This document shows, piece by piece, positions 1 to 5,614 of a stretch of DNA of 10,123 nt. The notes below the pieces were generated by a model. The model had not been told where the DNA came from. It was given only the letters and a program-made list of their open reading frames with translations, and made no database searches. The position numbers were made by a program, and so were the translations under genes. Location of the stretch: NCBI GenBank assembly GCA_031275255.1, contig JAISPA010000210.1, positions 1 through 10,123 on the forward strand, written 5' to 3'. Every line of letters begins with the position of its first letter. The first letter of the stretch is position 1. The stretch is from Acidaminococcales bacterium (GTDB taxonomy: Bacteria > Bacillota > Negativicutes > Acidaminococcales > JAISLQ01).

Positions 1-44
1 CAATACGGCTCCCCGGTTCAGGCCCTCGGAGTGCGGCGCGCCGT

Positions 45-602
45 TCACGCCCGTTCCACATATTCGCCTGTCCGCGTATCTATACGCAGAACATCGCCCG
101 CTTCAATGAAAAGCGGCACTTTTACCACATAACCGGTATCCAATGTAGCAGGCTTGACGCCCCCGGTAGCGGTGTCGCCGCGGATACCGGGGTCTGTTTC
201 CACAACGGTCAATTCCACTGCATTGGGCAGATCAATGCCCAAAACCTTGCCTTGATAAAACATTACATTTACTTTCATGTTTTCTTTCAGAAAATTGATC
301 GCATTCCCCAAAGCATCTTTGCCGAACTCGCTTTGTTCAAAATTTTCCGTGTCCATAAACACGAAATTGTCGTCAACCGCATACAGGTATTCCATCTCGC
401 GGCGCTCAATATGCGCTTTGGGAAATTTTTCCCCGGCATTAAATGTTTTTTCCACAACCGCCCCTGTACACAGATTGCGCAGTTTAGCCCGGACAAAGGC
501 CGCCCCCTTACCCGGCTTGACATGCTGAAAATCCACAACCTGCCAGGCATCGCCGTCAATCGTAACGGTCGAGCCTGTTCTGAATTCATTAGTTGAAAGC
601 AT
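45..602 (-). CDS. efp: Translation elongation factor P
   Basis: EF-P binds the ribosome between the P and E sites and relieves stalling at polyproline stretches. The product is 185 residues, the usual length. The N-terminal KOW-like domain carries the exposed loop KPGKGAAF, with Lys32 at the tip where the family is post-translationally modified. In Bacillus subtilis the equivalent Lys32 carries 5-aminopentanol; which modification is used here cannot be read from this window, and no epmA or epmB lies nearby. The C-terminal OB domains include the family signature around residues 135-160 ([14 protein letters not shown]). The ATG at 602 is preceded by GAAAGGGCG, about 8 bases away, which fits a ribosome binding site. 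It lies downstream of papP, the common aroQ-papP-efp arrangement, but a 78-bp gap holds a separate promoter. Identity is very secure. Confidence 0.98.
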   Translation of the reverse strand: MLSTNEFRTGSTVTIDGDAWQVVDFQHVKPGKGAAFVRAKLRNLCTGAVVEKTFNAGEKFPKAHIERREMEYLYAVDDNFVFMDTENFEQSEFGKDALGNAINFLKENMKVNVMFYQGKVLGIDLPNAVELTVVETDPGIRGDTATGGVKPATLDTGYVVKVPLFIEAGDVLRIDTRTGEYVERA

Positions 603-625
603 GAAAAATCGCCCTTTCGCTTATA

Positions 626-654
626 TTTATACACAACCTAATGGTTAATGCCAA
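626..654 (-). promoter_or_regulatory. Housekeeping-type promoter for efp
   Basis: On the minus strand a -35 box TTGGCA (649-654) and a -10 box TATAAA (626-631) are separated by exactly 17 bases. Each box matches the sigma-A/sigma-70 consensus at 5 of 6 positions. Transcription would begin near 619, giving a short leader of about 17 bases before the efp ATG at 602. The -35 box runs directly out of a T6 tract that follows a small CCGG/CCGG stem after papP, so papP termination and efp initiation may share these bases. Sequence-only prediction. Confidence 0.65.
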
Positions 655-680
655 AAAAGTGCCGGTTGCCGGAGGCGTTT

Positions 681-1748
681 TCACGCCGCAAGTTCCAGTA
701 GTTCTTTACCCGTGGCGGTCAGAATGCGCGCGCCATCGTCAGTTATGACGGCAACGTCTTCAATGCGTACGCCGCCCCATGACGGTATGTATATGCCCGG
801 TTCCACAGTAACCACCATGCCGGCGCGCAATATGACATCGCAGGTCTGAGAAAGGCGCGGATTTTCGTGTATGGCCAGCCCCAGGCTGTGCCCGGTGCCG
901 TGCCCGAAACATTCGCCGTAGCCGGCTTCCTTTATTATCGCCCGCGCCTTCTCGTCCACCGCTTTGCAGGCAACACCCGGTTTTAAGACGGAGATGGCCG
1001 CCAGCTGGGCCGAAAGGACTGTATCGTATATCAGACGCTGCCGGCTGTCCGCTTTGCCTAAAATTACCGTCCTGGTAATGTCGGAACAATAGCCTTGATA
1101 GACAGCGCCGAAGTCAAAAGTTATGAAATCGCCTGCCGCCAGTTTCTTTTCCGTGGGCTGCCCGTGCGGCAGGGATGAACGCGCGCCAGAAGCGACGATC
1201 GTGTTGAAGGAAGTACCGTCCGCGCCCAATTGCCGCATATAAAATTCCAACCAAGCTACCGCCTCAATTTCCGTCATGCCGGCGCACAGCTTTGGCAGCA
1301 GCCGGGCAAAAGCCTTATCGGCGATATTCACAGCCGTTTCAATCAGGCTGATTTCGCCGTTGTCTTTGACCATCCTCAAGTCGTCGAGATTGAGCGCACA
1401 CCAATTTTTACCGGTTATTTTTCTTTTCATACGTTCAAAGTTTTCCACGGTGATATGTTTTTCTTCAAACCCTATCGTCCGGCAACCGGAAATTTCCGCG
1501 CCGACGGCTTCAAAGACATCGACATCGCCGGCGTGCACCCGCATCGTAAAACCTTCCGCTTGTCGCTCCGCTTGCTCTGCGTAGCGAAAATCCGTATAAA
1601 GCAACGTTTTGCCGCGGGAGAGCAAAAGCAGTCCGGCCGAGCCGGAAAAACCGCTTAAATAGCGCACGTTGCGCAAATCAGTTACAATCATGCAGTCAAG
1701 TTGACTTTCATCCAGTAAATTAAACGCTTTTTCTAAATGTTTATTCAT
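681..1748 (-). CDS. papP: Xaa-Pro aminopeptidase (M24B family)
   Basis: Cytoplasmic metallopeptidase that removes the N-terminal residue from peptides with proline in second position. At 355 residues it has the usual length of short Firmicutes PepP/PepQ-like enzymes: a creatinase N-terminal domain (about 1-130) and a pita-bread catalytic domain (about 135-350). All five expected dinuclear-metal ligands are visible: Asp212 (FDFGA), Asp223 (SDITRT), His287 (GHGTGHS), Glu316 (TVEPG) and Glu330 (VRIED). His195 (LPHG) fits the substrate-binding histidine. The ATG overlaps the aroQ stop by 8 bases (ATGAATAA), which suggests translational coupling; the Shine-Dalgarno (GATGGA) is weak, consistent with that. 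Aminopeptidase against dipeptidase activity cannot be settled from sequence. The neighbour efp also concerns proline-containing sequences, a suggestive but unproved link. Confidence 0.95.
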   Translation of the reverse strand: MNKHLEKAFNLLDESQLDCMIVTDLRNVRYLSGFSGSAGLLLLSRGKTLLYTDFRYAEQAERQAEGFTMRVHAGDVDVFEAVGAEISGCRTIGFEEKHITVENFERMKRKITGKNWCALNLDDLRMVKDNGEISLIETAVNIADKAFARLLPKLCAGMTEIEAVAWLEFYMRQLGADGTSFNTIVASGARSSLPHGQPTEKKLAAGDFITFDFGAVYQGYCSDITRTVILGKADSRQRLIYDTVLSAQLAAISVLKPGVACKAVDEKARAIIKEAGYGECFGHGTGHSLGLAIHENPRLSQTCDVILRAGMVVTVEPGIYIPSWGGVRIEDVAVITDDGARILTATGKELLELAA

Positions 1749-2187
1749 TTTTTTCCATCAACTCTTTTGCGGCCGTCAGGGCCAGCAAATAGCTGCTTGC
1801 ACCGAAACCCGTTATCCGGCCCATGACTATGTCGGCAATAACCGAATGACGCCGGAATTCTTCCCTGGCGTCGATATTGGATAAATGCACTTCGATAGCC
1901 GGTAAGCCCACCGCTTTCAGCGCGTCCCGTATCGCTATGCTGTAATGGGTAAAGGCGGCTGCATTTATAATTATACAGTCAACTGTTCCGTAGGCGGCCT
2001 GAATTTTTTCTACCAGTACGTTTTCGCCGTTGGATTGAAAACATTCTATTTCCAGTCCGTATATCGCAGCTTTTTCGTGCAAACGCCGGTTGATTTCATC
2101 TAAAGAAAGTCTGCCGTAATATTCCGGCTCTCTGATGCCCAACAGGTTGAGATTTGGTCCGTGTAAAATCAATATTTTTTTCTTCAT
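1741..2187 (-). CDS. aroQ: Type II 3-dehydroquinate dehydratase
   Basis: Catalyses the third step of the shikimate pathway, 3-dehydroquinate to 3-dehydroshikimate; type II enzymes are dodecamers of short flavodoxin-like subunits. The length of 148 residues is typical. Motifs in order: LHGPNLNLLG (8-17), catalytic-loop Arg19 and Tyr24 (REPEYYG), Asn75 and His81 (NAAAFTH), His101 and Ser103 (EVHLSN), and the AREEFRRHS segment (107-115). The loop is slightly atypical: NAAAFTH where NPxAYTH is more usual, and SNGENVLVE where SNxEGxLID is usual; the key catalytic residues are present. The ATG at 2187 has a strong ribosome binding site (GGCGAGGAA). It opens the aroQ-papP-(efp) unit and sits behind a 467-bp spacer with a promoter candidate and a hairpin-rich leader. 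Confidence 0.96.
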   Translation of the reverse strand: MKKKILILHGPNLNLLGIREPEYYGRLSLDEINRRLHEKAAIYGLEIECFQSNGENVLVEKIQAAYGTVDCIIINAAAFTHYSIAIRDALKAVGLPAIEVHLSNIDAREEFRRHSVIADIVMGRITGFGASSYLLALTAAKELMEKNE

Positions 2188-2247
2188 TTTATTCCTCGCC
2201 TGAACAAGACTTCATTCCGCGGCGGATGCGGCGCCCGTTGCATAACC

Positions 2248-2329
2248 GTCCTCGAAAGGACAAGCTGCGTTTGTCGGATTTAGTCAGCCGAACCCGCGCC
2301 GAATTTTGCCGTCCCTTGGAGGGTTCGCT
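2248..2329 (-). promoter_or_regulatory. Structured leader of aroQ with competing hairpins
   Basis: Read as minus-strand RNA, the stretch upstream of aroQ has three readily seen pairings. One is a long-range stem with the core CGAACCC/GGGTTCG (2289-2295 with 2321-2327), or about 9 bp with one bulge over 2286-2295/2321-2329. The second is GACAA/TTGTC (2259-2263 with 2271-2275). The third is GUCCU-UUCG-AGGAC (2248-2261). The last two share bases 2259-2261 and cannot form together, and the GUCC segment could also pair with AAGGGAC around 2311-2317. Mutually exclusive stems are what attenuators and riboswitches show, but they also occur in repeat elements. No U-tract terminator follows, and no known family was recognised. 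Confidence 0.3.
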
Positions 2330-2361
2330 CTGCGGTGAAAACCGGTTTATTTATTAATATT

Positions 2362-2392
2362 ATCATATTTGCTGCCATATTACTACTGGCAA
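2362..2392 (-). promoter_or_regulatory. Candidate promoter for aroQ-papP
   Basis: On the minus strand TTGCCA (2387-2392) and TATGAT (2362-2367) each match the consensus at 5 of 6 positions. They lie in the most AT-rich part of the spacer. The spacing is 19 bases, longer than the optimal 17, which lowers confidence. If used, it would give aroQ a leader of roughly 165 bases that includes the hairpin-rich region. Confidence 0.35.
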
Positions 2393-2652
2393 TCAATGAA
2401 AATAAGCGGAAAATCCAGATTTTGTAATTGAAAACGTCCGCGCGACCCCTCTTCCAAGAAAAAGGACGCACTGAGATTTTCAAGCAAATCTGGATTTTCA
2501 GTATAAGGCACAACTGCAACAGCATGTTCGGCGTGCCGCGGAGATTGATCCCGCATTTTTTGAGGATGCTGGCGACACCAATATGCCCGCAGGTTTCGAT
2601 TATGAGGTTGAGCCAGGTTGTGTCGCACGGCGCGGCGCACAGCTTTACGCAA
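2383..2652 (-). CDS. Doubtful small ORF after the U32 gene
   Basis: A frame of 89 codons opens with TTG two bases after the U32 stop (TAA-AA-TTG) and ends at 2383. No family was recognised. The first half is rich in Arg, His and Gln and looks like a non-coding translation; the last part (around NPDLLENLSASFFLEEG to the C-terminus) looks more protein-like. There is no Shine-Dalgarno before the TTG or before the inner ATG. The frame also contains the 14-bp inverted repeat at 2409-2422/2486-2499, an odd constraint for a coding sequence. Another minus-strand frame, in phase with the U32 gene beyond its stop, is equally open. It may be a decayed gene end or chance; I do not assert that it is expressed. 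Confidence 0.15.
   Translation of the reverse strand: MRKAVRRAVRHNLAQPHNRNLRAYWCRQHPQKMRDQSPRHAEHAVAVVPYTENPDLLENLSASFFLEEGSRGRFQLQNLDFPLIFIDCQ
2409..2499. repeat. Long imperfect inverted repeat
   Basis: Outer arms GAAAATCCAGATTT (2409-2422) and AAATCTGGATTTTC (2486-2499) are perfect 14-bp complements. Inside them, TTGAAAA (2428-2434) pairs with TTTTCAA (2477-2483), and CGTCC (2435-2439) with GGACG (2464-2468). That gives 26 paired positions around a 24-base loop, interrupted by small asymmetric internal loops. Transcribed from either strand it would form one long hairpin. No clean T tract follows on the minus strand, so it is not a standard terminator. A MITE-like or REP-like element, a processing site or a transcription boundary are possible. 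Confidence 0.6.
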
Positions 2653-2654
2653 TT

Positions 2655-3872
2655 TTAGCTGTCATGTTCACGCCTGAGCAGGGAGTTTACTGGAAACGGC
2701 GAGAGGCAGGGAACGCGGAAAAGCTGACCGGGATGCGCCGCGGCGTTAATAGCTTCGCCGGTTTGAGCAAACATTTCCGCGATTTCAATTTCGGCCAGTT
2801 TACCGTCAGGCTGCAATACTTCAACGCGTTCGCCGCGCCGCAGGTTGTTTCTTTGCTCAATCAGCAAAAAACCGTCGGAAAACCCGCGCACAAGCCCTAC
2901 GAAATCATGCGATTTGCGGCAAGACGACGTTGTATACTCTTGTGCGCGCTCATACGGATTGCCGGCGATGAATCCTTCGGTGTAAGGACGGTGGGAGATT
3001 TTCGCCAGTTCCGCCAGCCAGCTTTCTTTTACTGTAAACTTTCCCGGCTCCGCAAAATAACAATCTATCGCCTGCCGGTAAACACTGACGGCCGTCGCTA
3101 CATAGTGTATGCTCTTCATGCGGCCTTCTATTTTAAAACTGTCCACCCCGGCTTCCATCAGCTGCGGCAGACAAGCAAGCAGACACAAGTCGCGGGAATT
3201 GAAAACATAGGTTCCGTCCTGTTCCTCAAAAAGCGGAAAATATTCTCCCGGGCGCTTCTCCTCGCTCACGCCGAAGCGCCAGCGGCAAACCTGCGCGCAC
3301 AAACCGCGGTTGGCGTCCCGCCCGGTCAGATAACTGCTTAAAAGGCAACGTCCGGAATAGGCTATACACATAGCGCCGTGAATAAATACTTCTATTTCCA
3401 CGGCGGTTTGGCGGCGGATTTGCGTTATTTCCGCTAAAGACAGCTCCCGCGCCAATACCACTCTGGCCGCTCCCCTGTCGCCCCACTCCTGTACACAGGC
3501 CCAGTTGACGGCACTGGCTTGCGTGCTGACATGCAAAGGTATATCCGGCGCGTATTCACGGGCAAACCGCCATACGCCCAAGTCCGACACAATCAGGGCG
3601 TCGGGTTTGGCGGCGCGCAAAAAGATAAGATATTCCGGTAAATATTCAAGTTCCGCGTTACGCGGCATGATATTTACCGCGATATATATTTTGCGTTTCA
3701 AAACGCGGGCAAGATTAATCGCCCGCGTTAATTCTTCTTCGCTGAAATTGCCGCCCCGCGCGCGCATACCGAAGTTTTCACCGGCGAGATATACGGCGTC
3801 CGCTCCGTATAAAAAGGCTATTTCCAATTTTTCCATGTTGCCGGCCGGCGCCAATAGTTCCGGTTTTCTCAA
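2655..3872 (-). CDS. U32 family protein, TrhP-like tRNA hydroxylation
   Basis: U32 proteins are annotated as collagenase-like peptidases, but characterised members near this locus type (TrhP in E. coli, YrrN/YrrO in B. subtilis) act in 5-hydroxyuridine formation at tRNA position 34. The product opens with the family start KPELLAPAGN and GADAVYLAG. It carries the U32 signature (EVFIHGAMCIAYSGRCLLS) and RDANRGLCAQVC. Numbered from the TTG start, Cys169, Cys176, Cys192 and Cys230 fit the spacing of the iron-sulfur cysteines described for relatives such as UbiU. I place the start at TTG 3872, preceded by AAGGTG with 6-base spacing and 16 bp after the mltG stop. The frame also reaches an ATG at 3929, but that start would overlap mltG by 41 bp. 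The product is 405 residues. Only one copy is present, and no adjacent TrmR-like methyltransferase is seen. Confidence 0.9.
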   Translation of the reverse strand: MRKPELLAPAGNMEKLEIAFLYGADAVYLAGENFGMRARGGNFSEEELTRAINLARVLKRKIYIAVNIMPRNAELEYLPEYLIFLRAAKPDALIVSDLGVWRFAREYAPDIPLHVSTQASAVNWACVQEWGDRGAARVVLARELSLAEITQIRRQTAVEIEVFIHGAMCIAYSGRCLLSSYLTGRDANRGLCAQVCRWRFGVSEEKRPGEYFPLFEEQDGTYVFNSRDLCLLACLPQLMEAGVDSFKIEGRMKSIHYVATAVSVYRQAIDCYFAEPGKFTVKESWLAELAKISHRPYTEGFIAGNPYERAQEYTTSSCRKSHDFVGLVRGFSDGFLLIEQRNNLRRGERVEVLQPDGKLAEIEIAEMFAQTGEAINAAAHPGQLFRVPCLSPFPVNSLLRREHDS

Positions 3873-3888
3873 ATCACTCACCTTGCAA

Positions 3889-4887
3889 TTATCGGCTGGC
3901 TTTTTCAATCGCCTGCAAATGTTCGTCATAGGTATAACTGAAAATGTGCTGGCCGTTTTTTTGCGCTACAAAATATAGGTAGTCTTCTTTCGCGGGATTT
4001 AGAACCGACTGCATGGATAAAAGACCGGGATTGGCAATCGGCCCGGGCGGAAGCCCGTAATGCAGATAAGTGTTGTATTCTGACGGCAGTTTAGTGTCCG
4101 CAATGGTCAATTCAGGCTTGGGATAGCCCAGAATGTATTGGATTGTGGCGCACGATTGCAGCGGCATGTCAATGTCAAGCCTTTTGAGGAAAGCTTTGGC
4201 GATGAATTTACGGTCTTCGGCGACCGCCGCTTCTTTTTCCACAAGCGATGCCAGCGTAACGAAATCGCGCACGCTCATATTTTTTTTCCGCAATTTTTCC
4301 CGCATATCTTTGGTCAGCTGTTGGTCAAATTCCCTGACCAGCATGGCCAGGATAGCCTTTCCGCCGGCGCTCGCGGAAACGCTGTATGTAGAAGGAAACA
4401 AAAAGCCTTCGCTTTTATATTCGATTAACCGGCTGCCGGTTTTCATGTATTCATAAGGCGTGTAGTCTTTGGCCGCCGCCAGAAATTCATCGGCGCCGGC
4501 GAGTCCGTTCTTGGCCAGCAAGGCGGCGATTTCTTTGACATTGAAGCCTTCCGGTATAGTGAATTTCACCGTCCGGACGTCGCCTGACGCCATTTTTTCC
4601 AGGATGCTTTGCTCCGTCATGCCGGAAATCAATTCATACTCTCCGGCCTGCAGCGCGTTCTCCATGCCGCGCGCCTTCGTCTGCGCCAGGAAAACACGGG
4701 CGCTCCTGATTATTCCTTTTTCTTCCAATAATTGCGCTATTTGTGAGGCGGACATGCCGCTTTCCACTTTCAGTACGACAATCCGCCCTTCATTAACGGG
4801 CTTTTGCCAGCCAAGAAAAAAACACAGCCCGCCTGCCGCCAGCGCAAATATAAACACTATTATAAAAAAAATCATCTTTTTCCGCAT
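3889..4887 (-). CDS. mltG: Endolytic murein transglycosylase MltG (YceG-like)
   Basis: Inner-membrane lytic transglycosylase that cuts nascent glycan strands and is thought to end peptidoglycan elongation. At 332 residues it has the family's usual size. An N-terminal MRKKM start leads into one membrane helix (about 6-26), followed by a LysM-like region (about 35-105) and the YceG catalytic domain. The catalytic glutamate is Glu217 in LASLVEKEA, with the supporting motifs SEGFLFPSTY (159-168), LQSCATIQYILG (243-254) and NTYLHYGLPPGPIANPG (272-288). The ATG at 4887 has only a weak ribosome binding site (AAGAGA); an ATG four codons later is an alternative with a similar topology. It follows a 280-bp gap, so it may need its own promoter, but no good one was found. 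Confidence 0.96.
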   Translation of the reverse strand: MRKKMIFFIIVFIFALAAGGLCFFLGWQKPVNEGRIVVLKVESGMSASQIAQLLEEKGIIRSARVFLAQTKARGMENALQAGEYELISGMTEQSILEKMASGDVRTVKFTIPEGFNVKEIAALLAKNGLAGADEFLAAAKDYTPYEYMKTGSRLIEYKSEGFLFPSTYSVSASAGGKAILAMLVREFDQQLTKDMREKLRKKNMSVRDFVTLASLVEKEAAVAEDRKFIAKAFLKRLDIDMPLQSCATIQYILGYPKPELTIADTKLPSEYNTYLHYGLPPGPIANPGLLSMQSVLNPAKEDYLYFVAQKNGQHIFSYTYDEHLQAIEKASR

Positions 4888-5167
4888 GATTATATCTCTT
4901 TTACTATGTATATAGATTACGCCGGCAGACGCAATGAACCATTCGCGCCGATTTTACGTTCCTGTTGCTCTTGGCGCCGTATGGCGGACACGTACATTCA
5001 CGAATATACAAATATATTTATTCAGGCGAAAGACTTTGCGGCACGCCTGGCAACAACAAGCAAGGCCAGATGCCGGCCGGCAGTTTGCAGAAACAAAACC
5101 CGCCGGCCGCTTTTCGCCGCCAATTTTACCGAAACGGCTTGGCAAACAGCGCATTTGCCGTATTTAA
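4888..5167. other. 280-bp gap between DUF1292 gene and mltG
   Basis: No convincing gene. A 66-codon minus-strand frame (4954-5154) is open, but it lacks a ribosome binding site and resembles no family I know. The part near DUF1292 is GC-rich and holds four copies of GCCGGC, two of them inside a perfect 12-bp palindrome. The part near mltG (4990-5030 and 4888-4920) is AT-rich and could hold a promoter for mltG, but no pair of good -35 and -10 boxes at normal spacing was found. It may be the remains of a lost gene; the sequence alone does not show which. Confidence 0.5.
5071..5082. repeat. Perfect 12-bp palindrome
   Basis: TGCCGGCCGGCA is its own reverse complement and contains two overlapping GCCGGC sites. 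It lies in the gene-free gap before mltG. It could be a binding site for a dimeric protein or simply part of the general GCCGGC enrichment of this DNA. No T tract follows on either strand, so it is not an intrinsic terminator. Confidence 0.4.
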
Positions 5168-5503
5168 TCAGTCGTTTTCTTCATCGTATTCTTCTTCATC
5201 GCGCTCTTTGTAAATCATCATCACTTCTTCAAATTCTTCGTCGGTAGGATCGCAATAACTGTCCTCACCGTCTTCGCCGGCAATTATTTTAGCGATAACC
5301 GCGTCTTCAACGCCGGTTTCGCCGTCTTCATCAAATCCATCGTATTCACCGTCAGCATCCACCGGGATCAATACCGCGAATCTTTTATCGCCAATGGTGA
5401 TAATCTCTTCTTCCACGTAATATTCTTCGTTGCCGTCTTCATCGACCATGACAATAACCGCATCTTCCAGCAACTCTTCAGACTGATCGTCAAAATCCTT
5501 CAT
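5168..5503 (-). CDS. DUF1292 family acidic protein (YrzB-like)
   Basis: A small, very acidic protein of unknown function, usually encoded next to ruvX and ireB in Firmicutes. The 111-residue product begins MKDFDDQSEELLEDAVIVMV. A short beta-rich core follows (DEDGNEEYYVEEEIITIGDKRFAVLIPVD, about 20-50), then a second core part (about 65-98) and a tail dominated by Glu and Asp (RDEEEYDEEND). No catalytic motif, signal peptide or membrane segment is visible. The ATG at 5503 has a ribosome binding site (GAGGGAG, 8 bases away); a GTG two codons upstream at 5509 would be too close to that site. The 111-bp gap from the AsmA-like gene shows no clear promoter or terminator, so cotranscription is likely. 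Confidence 0.85.
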   Translation of the reverse strand: MKDFDDQSEELLEDAVIVMVDEDGNEEYYVEEEIITIGDKRFAVLIPVDADGEYDGFDEDGETGVEDAVIAKIIAGEDGEDSYCDPTDEEFEEVMMIYKERDEEEYDEEND

Positions 5504-5614
5504 CCGCACCGCTCCCTCATCGTCTTAATTATTGATTGTGTTTTCGATTTTTCGCCGTGTATTACAAAAAATCCGCTCAAAATCCGACTGTTTCCGGTAA
5601 CACAAACACATCTT

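Larger units (their letters stand above)
2188..2654. other. Long spacer between the U32 gene and aroQ
   Basis: These 467 bases contain no recognisable gene. In the direction of transcription they hold, first, about 130 bases with two open but anonymous frames; second, a long imperfect inverted repeat (2409-2499); third, an AT-rich stretch with a promoter candidate (2362-2392); and fourth, a GC-richer leader with several overlapping short stems (2286-2329, 2248-2275). No tRNA, T-box or named riboswitch could be recognised by eye. The density of inverted repeats sets it apart from the other spacers in the window. Confidence 0.6.

Noticed and set aside
1..44. Possible start of another gene after efp: minus strand GGGGAG followed five bases later by TTG at the window edge.
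   Set aside because: Only the initiation codon would be inside the window, so no coding content can be judged. A 10-bp palindrome at 34-43 lacks a T tract and is not a terminator.
661..680. Intrinsic terminator for papP (CCGG-CAA-CCGG with T6).
   Set aside because: The stem is only four base pairs and the T tract doubles as part of the efp promoter; too weak to list as a terminator.
2154..2357. 67-codon plus-strand frame opposite the aroQ start and leader.
   Set aside because: It begins inside aroQ on the opposite strand, has no ribosome binding site or family resemblance, and covers the hairpin-rich leader. A structured non-coding region explains it better.
2188..2654. Insertion sequence remnant or tRNA in the aroQ spacer.
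   Set aside because: No transposase motif, target-site duplication or cloverleaf could be identified. The inverted repeat alone is not enough to name a mobile element.
2583..3341. 252-codon plus-strand frame opposite the U32 gene.
   Set aside because: It is antisense to a gene with clear U32 motifs and conserved cysteines; the translation shows no domain. It is a shadow frame of GC-rich DNA.
5510..5614. Promoter for the DUF1292 gene in the spacer after the AsmA-like gene.
   Set aside because: The spacer is AT-rich, but no -35 and -10 pair at 16-18 bases scored better than about half matches.
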